Assembly (NCBI GenBank): GCA_018818835.1
Contig: JAHIRD010000141.1
Coordinates: forward strand, 160,811 to 224,810
Length of the DNA stretch: 64,000 nt
Direction: 5' to 3'
Source: Pseudomonadota bacterium
GTDB taxonomy: Bacteria > Desulfobacterota > Desulfobacteria > Desulfobacterales > Desulfolunaceae
Made by a program: the position numbers and the translations under genes
Notes under the pieces: generated by a model
Told to the model about the DNA's origin: nothing
Database searches by the model: none
The model's input: the letters and a program-made list of their open reading frames with translations, nothing else
Shown here: piece after piece, positions 49,793 to 57,809 of the stretch
Position numbering within the stretch: position 1 is the first letter of the stretch
How the letters are laid out: each line of letters begins with the position of its first letter

Positions 49793-50899
49793 TTATTTAT
49801 TTTTTTTAAGCTGATCCACGACGCAGAATATGCCCTTGCCTTCCATGGCCGGTCCAAAGCACAGGTTGTCGGACTTGCAGGTGGCCGGGCTGGTGTCGCC
49901 CGATTTCCATCGGTTGACCAGGCCGGGTTCGCGGATAAAGGGCCTGCTCATGGATATATAGTCGGCTGTTTTGCTTTTGACAGTCTCTTCCGCCACGGTA
50001 AGTGATCGCATGCCACCCACTAGAATCAGGGGGACATCCATGGCTTTTTTATAGGACAGGGCCGCGTTTTTGAAATAGGCTTCTTTTTCCTCTTTAGTGA
50101 TTCCGGTCCGGCTGGGTGATAATGCCCCGCTGGTCAAGGTCCCGCCTGAAAGTTCTATGGCATCAAGACCTGCCTGGACCAGCATTTTGGATGCAGCGAT
50201 GGAATCTTCGAGGGTCAAGCCATGATCGATATGGTCCTGGCTGTTTATTTTGATCAAGACCGGATAATCATCGCCCACAAGGCTTCGGACAGCACTTAAA
50301 ATTTCAAGGTGTACACGGGTGCGGTTTTCAATGGTCCCACCATAGTTATCCTTACGGCGGTTGTAAGCCGGAGACAAAAACTGGCTGAGCAGGTACCCAT
50401 GTGCCGAATGGATCTGGACTCCGTCAAAACCGGCAGCCTTTGCACGTCGGGCTCCTTGGGCAAATCCATCAACCAGGCGTTTGATGTCATCCTGGGTTAA
50501 TTCATGGCGGGGGGATTTTGATAAGCCTTCAAAATCCGAGACCACCCGGGGTGTATTTTGAGTCAGTTCTTTGGGAGCAAAATGTCCGGAATGGGCCAGT
50601 TGAGCTACAATCCGACCGCCAGCCTGGTGCACGGCATCGGTCATTTTCTTGTGCCCGTCGATCAATTCATCTTTATGCATGCCCATCTGCCAGGGGCCGG
50701 CCTGACCCTCGGGAAGAACATAGGCATGGCCGGATATGATCAGTCCCACGCCTCCTTGGGCCAGATCAACCATGGCTTTTGTCAGGCTTGGTGTCATGGA
50801 GCCGTCATCTGCGGCCATGCCTTCCCAGGTGGCTGACCGCACAAAGCGGTTGGCAAGCGTCATGGACTTGATACATGTCTTTTCAAATAACATTGTCAT
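49793..50899 (-). CDS. Old yellow enzyme family NADH:flavin oxidoreductase
   Basis: A 368-residue FMN-dependent ene-reductase of the OYE family. NRFVRSATWEGMA, QLAHSGHF, IHSAHGYLLSQFLSPAYNRRKDNYGG and the phosphate-binding end of the barrel are visible. It probably reduces electrophilic alkenes or related toxic compounds. GAGGATC lies before the ATG at 50899. It is the second gene of an operon with a TetR repressor, resembling NemR-NemA of E. coli in layout, though no orthology is claimed. Confidence 0.9.
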   Translation of the reverse strand: MTMLFEKTCIKSMTLANRFVRSATWEGMAADDGSMTPSLTKAMVDLAQGGVGLIISGHAYVLPEGQAGPWQMGMHKDELIDGHKKMTDAVHQAGGRIVAQLAHSGHFAPKELTQNTPRVVSDFEGLSKSPRHELTQDDIKRLVDGFAQGARRAKAAGFDGVQIHSAHGYLLSQFLSPAYNRRKDNYGGTIENRTRVHLEILSAVRSLVGDDYPVLIKINSQDHIDHGLTLEDSIAASKMLVQAGLDAIELSGGTLTSGALSPSRTGITKEEKEAYFKNAALSYKKAMDVPLILVGGMRSLTVAEETVKSKTADYISMSRPFIREPGLVNRWKSGDTSPATCKSDNLCFGPAMEGKGIFCVVDQLKKNK

Positions 50900-50960
50900 G
50901 CGATTAGATCCTCAAGATTAAAGGGGTTTATATTTAAACGTGAAAAAAATAGCTTGGGCA

Positions 50961-51572
50961 TCAATCCCCTTCTGCAGAGGATTGAATCACGGTTTCTACC
51001 TGCTCCAGTGAATGCATTAGATAATTTTTTTCACCGGTTAATTTGGATAAAAAAAGGCCCCCTTCAATAAGGGATATGATGATATCGGCTGTTTTTAACG
51101 TGTCAATTGATTCCTTGATTTCACCTAAGCGTTTGCCTTTATCCAATAATCCGGTAATGTCATTTTTTATGTGACTGATCACATCCTTGGTCATTTGGCT
51201 TAAGGGCTTGTGGGTGTCATCGGCTTCAATGGCCGTGTTCATGATGGGACACCCCCCAAAGGTAATCATATGCCTGTAAAGCCGTTTATAGGATTCAGGA
51301 AAGGCGAGCAGTTTGCCGACGCAGGTCTTTTTTTTATCCATGGCCCTGTTCAGATATGAAATCAGGTTGTCGACATTGTATTGAAAAACACAGACAGCCA
51401 CATCATCCTTGTCCTTGAAATTGCCGTAAATACTGCCTTTGGTCAGGCCGGTTGCCTTTGTCAGGTCAGAAAGGGAGGTGCCGGCAATCCCTTTCTTATT
51501 AAATATCGGGGCGGACTTTTCAATGATGAACTGTTTGGTCATCTCTGCCTTATTCAGGGTTGGTTTTTTCAT
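50961..51572 (-). CDS. TetR-family regulator of the OYE operon
   Basis: A 203-residue repressor. The helix-turn-helix IAGTSLSDLTKATGLTKGSIYGNF is complete. The C-terminal domain carries two cysteines in KKTCVGK and GGCPIMN, which might sense electrophiles. A perfect palindrome ATACCGATCGGTAT fills its promoter spacer. The ATG at 51572 lies about 7 bases after the -10 box and would be leaderless; the ATG at 51542 with AAGG before it is an alternative start. It lies 61 bases upstream of the OYE gene. Confidence 0.9.
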   Translation of the reverse strand: MKKPTLNKAEMTKQFIIEKSAPIFNKKGIAGTSLSDLTKATGLTKGSIYGNFKDKDDVAVCVFQYNVDNLISYLNRAMDKKKTCVGKLLAFPESYKRLYRHMITFGGCPIMNTAIEADDTHKPLSQMTKDVISHIKNDITGLLDKGKRLGEIKESIDTLKTADIIISLIEGGLFLSKLTGEKNYLMHSLEQVETVIQSSAEGD

Positions 51573-51578
51573 GGATGG

Positions 51579-51607
51579 AATATACCGATCGGTATTCTTT
51601 ATGTCAA
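51579..51607 (-). promoter_or_regulatory. Promoter of the TetR/OYE operon with operator in the spacer
   Basis: Minus strand TTGACA (51607-51602), 17 bases, TATATT (51584-51579). The operator ATACCGATCGGTAT (51595-51582) fills the spacer and touches the -10 box, giving direct repression by steric block. Confidence 0.8.
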
Positions 51608-51634
51608 TCAGTTTTTCAGGGAATACCTAAAGAT

Positions 51635-51654
51635 GATGAACTCGTAAAAAGTCG
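51635..51654 (+). repeat. Copy C of dispersed motif GATGAACTCGTAAAAAGTCG
   Basis: It is followed at 51680-51703 by a hairpin tcgacat...atgtcga, as copy A is followed by a TCGACAT-containing structure. This supports a recurring unit of motif plus hairpin. Confidence 0.6.
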
Positions 51655-52031
51655 ACAGAAAACTCTATCCTTTACAACCTCGACATATACTGGTACATGT
51701 CGAAAATTATTATTTGATCCTTTTTAGTTCATTTTTTTACCACGTGCAAAAAAACTTGGGAATAATAGTTTCTCTTTGTGATCTTTGTGCCTCTGTGAGA
51801 AAAAATTTATGAGCATCGGCCTATATCCATTCACATGTCCAATTGCATCGCCTTTTATAAGGAGTCGGTCTATTTGGTGGGCACAGCCCACCCTAAGATA
51901 GGGTTTTGCCCGTGAGGCGGCTTTCGTTTTGCGAGACGGTTCCATCCATTCCTTCTTTGTGCTCTTCAGTGAACTCTGAGAAGGGGTGGTGAGTAATAAT
52001 TGAGTGTGCTCGGGGGGACATTCACACGAAT
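51655..52031. other. Intergenic region with 9-bp-type TTTGTG units
   Basis: 51771-51799 reads as tandem CTTTGTGAT-CTTTGTGCC-TCTGTGAG, and 51948-51980 has a similar degenerate run; a related run is on the other strand at 6740-6768. No gene is seen. Confidence 0.45.
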
Positions 52032-52067
52032 TTGAATCGTTTTTTTAAGAATAAAAGGAAGACAACC

Positions 52068-52532
52068 ATGAATAAAAAACAATTAAAATCAATCGCCATT
52101 GTATTCGGATTCATCCTGATGTCCGGTTGCTCAGGCAAACATGTGACCGTACGTGACAACACCCTTTGTCTGGATGGGTGTTCTCCCTTGCCCAACTGTG
52201 TTTCAAGTACCACACGGATTTTATACAACAGAACATCGCCCTTTGAACTGCTGATGCCCAGCCAGGAGGCCTGGCCCATGATCAAGGATGCTATTTCACA
52301 CATCCCCCGGACAGAGATCATGGAGTATAATGACACGTATATTCATGCCAAATGCAGAACCCGCGTGTTCCGATTTGTCGATAACCTGGAACTTGTGCTT
52401 CAACCTGATATGAAGACAGTGTCAGTCAGATCATCTTCAACCATTGCCATTTCCGATCTTAACGTTAATCGAATGCGTATTTATAGATTGAGAAACCAAC
52501 TGGAAAAAATGGGCATTATAAAAACCAATTAA
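52068..52532 (+). CDS. DUF1499-family lipoprotein
   Basis: A 154-residue lipoprotein (lipobox MSGC) with a DUF1499 domain: LPNCVSSTTR, EAWPMIKDAISHIPRTEIMEYNDTYIHAKCRTRVFRFVDNLEL, and VRSSSTIAISDLNVNRMRIYRLRNQL. Function unknown. GGAAG precedes the start at 52068. Confidence 0.85.
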   Translation: MNKKQLKSIAIVFGFILMSGCSGKHVTVRDNTLCLDGCSPLPNCVSSTTRILYNRTSPFELLMPSQEAWPMIKDAISHIPRTEIMEYNDTYIHAKCRTRVFRFVDNLELVLQPDMKTVSVRSSSTIAISDLNVNRMRIYRLRNQLEKMGIIKTN

Positions 52533-52535
52533 GAC

Positions 52536-52568
52536 CATAAGTCCCATGGGTCCCATACCTCCCATTTC
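52536..52568. repeat. 9-bp-period tandem repeat
   Basis: Units cataagtcc, catgggtcc, catacctcc and a partial fourth, immediately after the DUF1499 lipoprotein stop. Same family as at 1952. Confidence 0.7.
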
Positions 52569-52701
52569 ATTATCCCCAAAATTCAAAGGGGACATTACCC
52601 CGGAACTAGGGTATAATACCCCGATACTTTTGGAGCACTGCAAAGAACCGCTGTGCCGCTGTGCAGAACCACGAAACGTAAAAGATTTTCAGGATTATAC
52701 C

Positions 52702-54099
52702 ATGTCATTTGACCACCTCGGCCTCAGGGTCGAACTGCTTGAAGCTATAAAAACAAAGGGCTATACTGCTCCGACCCCTATCCAGACCAAGGCCATTCCC
52801 GTGATTCTAAGTGGGCGTGATATTCTTGCCCGTGCCCAGACCGGAACGGGAAAAACAGATGCCTTTGCACTTCCCATGGTTGAAATTCTGAGCCGGGGGA
52901 AGAGACACAAACGACATGCCAGGGCACTTGTCCTTGCTCCAACCCGGGAGTTGGCCCTTCAGGTGGGGGAAAGCATCAAGGCCATTGGAAGGCGTGTGTC
53001 CATCCGATGCACCGTGGTTTTCGGCGGGGTTCGTATCGAGCCCCAGGTCGACCGGCTGAACCGCGGCATCGATATTCTTGTGGCCACACCAGGCCGCCTT
53101 CTGGATCTTGCCAGGCATGGCTATGTGGATCTTTCCCACATCGAATTCATGGTTTTTGACGAAGCGGACAGAATGCTCGATATGGGCTTTAGTGAAGAAA
53201 TATCCGGTGTCCTTGAATATGTTTCAACCGAGCGAAGAACCATGCTTTTTTCAGCCACCTATACCCAGGAAATCCGGGATCTTGCGGCAAGAATGCTCAA
53301 AGACCCGGAATATATCGAAGTGACACCCAGCAATACAGCGGCGGAATCAGTGGCCCAGATTGTTCATAAGGTGGGCTCCTTGAATAAACGGGATCTTCTT
53401 GTTCACCTGATCACCCGGGGCAGATGGGTCCGGATACTGGTCTTTGTCCGCACAAAACACGGGGCAAACAAACTTACGGAAAAATTAAACGCCCAGGGAA
53501 TCAGTGCCGCTGCCATGCACGGCAATATGAGCCAATCCATCCGAATGCGTACCCTGGAGGAATTCAAGAAGGGTGATATCCGTACCCTGGTGGCAACAGA
53601 TCTGGCTGCACGGGGTCTTGACATCAGCAATCTGCCCTATGTGGTCAATTACGATATGCCGAGAATCCCGGAAGATTATATTCATAGGATCGGTCGAACG
53701 GGCAGGGCAGGAGTCAGTGGCATTGCCATTTCACTGGTCAGTCCCGAAGAAAAGCCTATCCTTCAAGCCATTGAAACTCTGCTTAATCATAAGATTCGTG
53801 TGGAAAAGGTGGATGGCTTCACAGAGGGACGAGATGTTCCTGATTTTGTCCTTTATCGTCCCGGTAGCCCGACCAGTGAAAAAAAGGCCGACAAGGAGCT
53901 CGTTGAGATTGTGGCCAGGCGAGTTGCATCAAAACTCAAGACAAAAGATCCCAAAACCCCAGGCCCTGGATCACGAAAGCCTCCTAAACCGAAAACCCCG
54001 GCGGGAAAACCAGGCGGGAAGGATGGTAAAAAGCCTTTTGGCACAGGATCGCGTTCATCCCAGGTGCCAAAACGTGGCCCCCTGAGGGGGAAAAAATAG
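52702..54099 (+). CDS. DEAD-box RNA helicase, RhlE-type
   Basis: A 465-residue ATP-dependent RNA helicase. All family motifs are in place: Q motif GYTAPTPIQTKAIP, I AQTGTGKT, Ia PTRELALQ, Ib TPGRLLDL, II DEAD, III SAT, V ATDLAARGLDI and VI HRIGRTGRAG. A lysine- and proline-rich tail of about 80 residues (PKTPGPGSRKPPKPKTPAG) probably binds RNA. The start at 52702 has AGGA 8 bases upstream; the longer frame would run through a repeat and is rejected. Confidence 0.95.
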   Translation: MSFDHLGLRVELLEAIKTKGYTAPTPIQTKAIPVILSGRDILARAQTGTGKTDAFALPMVEILSRGKRHKRHARALVLAPTRELALQVGESIKAIGRRVSIRCTVVFGGVRIEPQVDRLNRGIDILVATPGRLLDLARHGYVDLSHIEFMVFDEADRMLDMGFSEEISGVLEYVSTERRTMLFSATYTQEIRDLAARMLKDPEYIEVTPSNTAAESVAQIVHKVGSLNKRDLLVHLITRGRWVRILVFVRTKHGANKLTEKLNAQGISAAAMHGNMSQSIRMRTLEEFKKGDIRTLVATDLAARGLDISNLPYVVNYDMPRIPEDYIHRIGRTGRAGVSGIAISLVSPEEKPILQAIETLLNHKIRVEKVDGFTEGRDVPDFVLYRPGSPTSEKKADKELVEIVARRVASKLKTKDPKTPGPGSRKPPKPKTPAGKPGGKDGKKPFGTGSRSSQVPKRGPLRGKK

Positions 54100-54156
54100 G
54101 GCGTAAATACCCGTTAATGTTAAGACACAGGAATGGCAATGTCTCACCCTTAGCTA

Positions 54157-54345
54157 TGTCATTCCGGGCGGCGTCTGCTGTTTCCGAAGTTTTAATAGTC
54201 CATAGAAGCCTCCGGGCTCTTCAGCCTGGAATGTGAAGCCGACCCGGAATCCATGGCGTTGGTTCAGGGTGGTGGAATTGATTAGAACTGTTATGCTTTT
54301 GCGGATATGGATTCCGGGTCACAAAAAGCCGTGCCCGGAATGACA
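54157..54345. repeat. Nested inverted repeat (MITE or REP-like)
   Basis: Outer arms tgtcattccgggc (54157-54169) and gcccggaatgaca (54333-54345), perfect over 13 bp. Inner arms gacccggaatccat (54241-54254) and atggattccgggtc (54307-54320), perfect over 14 bp. The gap 54100-54437 holds no gene; this structure fills most of it. Confidence 0.75.
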
Positions 54346-54437
54346 CAGCGGAGTGATAGACCATGACCCACTCTTCTGTTACATATGGTTTTAATGGCCT
54401 TCATGGATTCCCCACGTCTCGTCATGGAAGCCTGTGA

Positions 54438-54974
54438 ATGTATACCTTCTTTGAGATGGCTTTTATGACCAAAAGAGAAAATCTATCCAATACGTTAATG
54501 ATTCAAATCCGTGATATAGAAATGGATGATATTCGGGTGATCGGGGCATGGCCTTCCTATCCCACGGAATTTGCCGCCCTTGATTATGCACTCAGGGAAA
54601 ATGGATGGCTTTCCCAGTACCTGACCATACCGGAAACCCGATGCTTTGCCATTGAACGGTCCGGGCAGGTGATGGCCTTCACCATTCTATCCAAGACAGG
54701 GCCGGGCGAAGCCGAGTTTCGTATTGCCATAAGGGCTGATCTGATCGGAACCGGTTTAGGTGGAGATGTGGCGATTATGACCTTTGAAATGGGCTTTTTC
54801 GAAATGGGGCTTGAGCGTATCCATTTGATCGTAAGAAAGAATAACCCCAGGGCCGCCCGCCTGTATCGTCGTCTTGGATTTGTGGACCAGGGAGAAATTT
54901 CAAAAATCGTCAATGGCAAACAGACTGATTTTTTCATCATGGATCTCCACAAAAATACCTATTCACCAGAATAA
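54438..54974 (+). CDS. GNAT-family N-acetyltransferase
   Basis: A 178-residue acetyltransferase of the RimI/RimJ kind. The C-terminal part has GTGLGGDVAIMTFEMGFFEMGLERIHLIV and NPRAARLYRRLGFVDQGEI, the acetyl-CoA and dimer regions. The substrate is unknown. The start may be 54438, 54465 or 54498; GGAAG before 54438 makes it the best supported. Confidence 0.82.
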   Translation: MYTFFEMAFMTKRENLSNTLMIQIRDIEMDDIRVIGAWPSYPTEFAALDYALRENGWLSQYLTIPETRCFAIERSGQVMAFTILSKTGPGEAEFRIAIRADLIGTGLGGDVAIMTFEMGFFEMGLERIHLIVRKNNPRAARLYRRLGFVDQGEISKIVNGKQTDFFIMDLHKNTYSPE

Positions 54975-54980
54975 TGATTA

Positions 54981-55574
54981 TTAAACATGGTCCTTGCCTC
55001 TCAAAATTCGTTGCCCTTTATCGGTCAATCGGTATTTTTGCTTGCTGCTGCGGGGTTTGTTCGGGACGGTCATCGTTATCAGCCCATCGTGAAGTGCAGG
55101 CACAAGATAGGCTTCTCTGAAATGGGATTCGTGTTTGAGATTAAGTTCAGTCTGGATTTCCAGCCGTTTCATCTCTCCTTTCATGGCAGATAGAAGTCTG
55201 AGAACTTCCCCGGTGACGTTTTCATTTCCACTTTCTGTACGCAAGGCTGAAGACTGAACGGTTACAAAAATAGAATCGGTCTGCTGTGACCAGACTGGTT
55301 GAGGATTTTCGTTTTCAGCGCACCAATCGATGATGTTCAAAGATCCCATACCCCACCGTTCGATGATTCCTGCTCGGTAAAACACATTAGCACTAATTGG
55401 ATTCCAAGGCCTTGACTCATGGGGTTCAGCGAGTTTTTCAGGCGTGATGCCAAAATGAAGCTCTCCGGGATTTGTAATTTCAAGATGGTCATCGTACATG
55501 ACGGCAGCAACAGCCCCGCCAGGCATCACGTAATCCCTATTTGGATAAAACATGGATTGTTTAAATGTTGACAT
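54981..55574 (-). pseudogene. RecG-like/AlbA-type ATP-binding protein, C-terminal remnant
   Basis: A 197-residue frame matching the C-terminal half of the COG2865 family (ATP-binding protein with N-terminal AlbA_2-type domain, normally about 450-500 residues): NRDYVMPGGAVAAVMYDDHLEITNPGELHFG, PWNPISANVFYRAGIIERWGMGS, then a winged helix near the end. The N-terminal domain is absent. The assumed start has no ribosome-binding site. It is either a remnant or a solo C-terminal protein; a palindrome in front (55589) keeps the second option open. Confidence 0.55.
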
Positions 55575-55588
55575 TGAGTTTGAATATA

Positions 55589-55606
55589 TGTAAGCATGTA
55601 CTTACA
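55589..55606. promoter_or_regulatory. Palindrome TGTAAG-N6-CTTACA
   Basis: It lies 15 bases before the RecG-like fragment on the minus strand, with TATAAT-like sequence at about 55613-55619 further out. Candidate operator. Confidence 0.35.
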
Positions 55607-55820
55607 AGTGCCCTATTATATAATAAAGCAAGTCGTTTAACTGAAATGAAAATCATTGTTTTGATGGTTTGGAATTATTTCAGTTTGATCTGAATCCGTT
55701 CTTAAAAAACCTCTTGTCGGGTTAAGAGTATGGGTACTGTTGTCATCACGTCTATGGTAGGCAGGCTATAAAAAACAGCAATGCGTAAGATCGCAAAGCA
55801 TTTTAAGGAGGACGTTTCTG

Positions 55821-57200
55821 ATGGATTTATCAACAAATAGATTAAAAAACCGTTCCGGTAAGCTTTTTACGATTATTGTCGCATTTATGTTGGTTCTTCC
55901 AATGCTATTTACGGGTTGCGATAGTGATGAAACCGAGGTGTATACAGCGTTAACCCAAGATGATGTTGAGGTGAAATTGTATCGTTATCGTCCGGCTGAC
56001 GATGCGCCGTTTCGAACTGATTGTCAACCGGTTCTGCTCATGGGCGGAATGGGGATGAACATTAATGAATTCCTCCCCCACACAACGGACAAGATGAAGG
56101 ATGTTTATGCCAAGATGGAGCTCCCGACACCCCTGCCGGATTGGGCTGTGGGAGATGAATATATCCAAAAGGATCATTTGTTATTGTACAATCTGGGTTA
56201 TTATCTCTGGCAAAAAGGGTATGATCCCTGGTTTGGCAATCTCAGAGGCATCGGGAGGGAACCGGTGAAGAGCGAAGCCGGTATCAAACAAACAAATATT
56301 GATGTTTTTGCCTGCCTTGATGTCCCTGCCATGGTCGACAAGATTTCCGAGGTCACAGGGATGAAACCCATGGTCGGTGGCCATAGTACCGGGGCCACCG
56401 CAACGTATATGTACCTCACCGGGGCGTACATGGACATTGACGAGGTCATGGCAGGTAAAAATGCCGACCCGACCTACTTACCCCATGTCAAAATAAGCGA
56501 TGATCTTGCAAAAGCAAGGAATCGGGCCATTAACGGATTCATCGCCATTGATCCGGCCAGCATCCCACCCCTGCCCGAATACCTGGATTTTGATCTGCTG
56601 TGGACCATAGCCAATGCACCCATGGTCCTGCCTTTGGATAGCCTTATGCAAATGATGCTTGTCGATTGTCCATCTACCCGGATGGTGATGTCTAGTTTTA
56701 TGGCAACAATGTTTGATGCCATCTCCGATTACGCCATGGACCATGAGGCTATAGAATGGCTTCATTTCTTTGAAACAGATAACATTGATCCTTACGTTTT
56801 TGATCATTATATGAGATATGCCGTGGGGAATATGTCCTTGAGGATAGTCAGCCAATATGCTGACTGGGGTTTGAATATGGTCGTCAGGGAACACTATACG
56901 AACGGCGTTGCAAATAAAGATCTTGTCAAGGCACCCCCGAGAGCGGCAGGTGACGGCTACACTTACTATGAGGATCATATGGATAATATCACAACGCCGA
57001 CAATTTGCGCTTTATCCGATTATAACGGCCTTGTGGCCGCTCAAACCGTCCTTGATTATGTGATGGGATTGAAAACCCCCCATGCAATGGATCATCACTT
57101 CATCATGCCCGATACGGCCCATGCCGATTTACCCTGCGGCAGAACAGCAGCGACTGTATTGTTCCCAGCGATTGGCGATTGGATAGATCAGATGCAGTAA
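55821..57200 (+). CDS. Lipoprotein with alpha/beta-hydrolase (lipase-type) domain
   Basis: A 459-residue protein. The lipobox is LFTGC. The domain has GGMGMNINEF, GYDPWFGNLRG and the nucleophile elbow GGHSTGATATYMYL (GHSTG), a layout like that of gastric-lipase-type hydrolases. A catalytic His is likely in DTAHADLP near the C-terminus. It is probably an extracellular or outer-membrane-side lipase. GGAGG precedes the start. It is the second secreted ester hydrolase lipoprotein in the window after 20781, but the two are not similar in sequence. Confidence 0.85.
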   Translation: MDLSTNRLKNRSGKLFTIIVAFMLVLPMLFTGCDSDETEVYTALTQDDVEVKLYRYRPADDAPFRTDCQPVLLMGGMGMNINEFLPHTTDKMKDVYAKMELPTPLPDWAVGDEYIQKDHLLLYNLGYYLWQKGYDPWFGNLRGIGREPVKSEAGIKQTNIDVFACLDVPAMVDKISEVTGMKPMVGGHSTGATATYMYLTGAYMDIDEVMAGKNADPTYLPHVKISDDLAKARNRAINGFIAIDPASIPPLPEYLDFDLLWTIANAPMVLPLDSLMQMMLVDCPSTRMVMSSFMATMFDAISDYAMDHEAIEWLHFFETDNIDPYVFDHYMRYAVGNMSLRIVSQYADWGLNMVVREHYTNGVANKDLVKAPPRAAGDGYTYYEDHMDNITTPTICALSDYNGLVAAQTVLDYVMGLKTPHAMDHHFIMPDTAHADLPCGRTAATVLFPAIGDWIDQMQ

Positions 57201-57264
57201 TCGTGTGAACGAATAAAATCATGCAGCGGTGATTTTTCTGATGATATGGCGTTGTACCTATTGA

Positions 57265-57438
57265 TCAGGAGAACATCGCTGCAAAATATTTTTTTAAGTA
57301 AATCGAAAAATTCAATATAATAATAGAAATACGCTGTTTTCTATCAACTGGCTTCCCGGTAATCTTGAGCGTTGCCCGTTTAAAATCCGCCTGTGTTACT
57401 TCTTCCATGGAGATATCTGAAATAGTTTTTTTATTCAT
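57265..57438 (-). CDS. 57-residue antitoxin-like (ribbon-helix-helix type) fragment
   Basis: A short frame with AAAGG before the ATG. The product runs MEEVTQADFKRATLKITGKPVDRKQRISI and reads like the first part of small RHH antitoxins (residues before the ribbon) but ends early with KKYFAAMFS, where most members have about 15 more residues with a WQTRIN segment. It may be a frameshifted remnant. No toxin gene lies next to it. Confidence 0.4.
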   Translation of the reverse strand: MNKKTISDISMEEVTQADFKRATLKITGKPVDRKQRISIIILNFSIYLKKYFAAMFS

Positions 57439-57605
57439 GTTTGCTCGCCTTTCTCACTAATTTATTTCAGTCCCATGTGATATCCATAGTTAATCTATGT
57501 ATTTTTATATGTATAGTGTCAATTTTTGATTATAAATGTAAGAAACCCGAAGATTAGAATTGAATTTATCAAATGTAAAATCAGCCAGATACATTCGTGG
57601 ATGTT

Positions 57606-57648
57606 TATAGGTCCCATGAGTCCCATAGGTCCTATCAGTCCAATAGAA
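57606..57648. repeat. 9-bp-period tandem repeat
   Basis: Units tataggtcc, catgagtcc, cataggtcc, tatcagtcc and a partial fifth. Same family as at 1952. Confidence 0.7.
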
Positions 57649-57692
57649 ATTCCCATAGAACTTCAGTGAATTTCCAGTCCCAAGCTCCGACC

Positions 57693-57746
57693 ATTATGCA
57701 CCGTATTGCGAAATAGTCTTGACTATTCCGCAAACCAGTGCATAAT
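57693..57746 (+). promoter_or_regulatory. 54-bp interrupted palindrome containing the ATPase promoter
   Basis: Outer arms attatgcac (57693-57701) and gtgcataat (57738-57746) are perfect. Inner arms 57706-57718 and 57721-57733 pair over 13 bases with one mismatch. The centre is at 57719/57720. TTGACT (57719-57724), 16 bases, CATAAT (57741-57746) makes a sigma-70-type promoter within it, 64 bases before the ATPase start. Confidence 0.7.
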
Positions 57747-57809
57747 AGTCGAGGGATCATACACCACGACCAATCGGATAACCATCACTCTATCCCCAGA
57801 GGACACGGT

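Noticed and set aside
52546..52701. N-terminal extension of the DEAD-box helicase
   Set aside because: It begins within the 9-bp repeat array and is not helicase-like; the start at 52702 has a ribosome-binding site.
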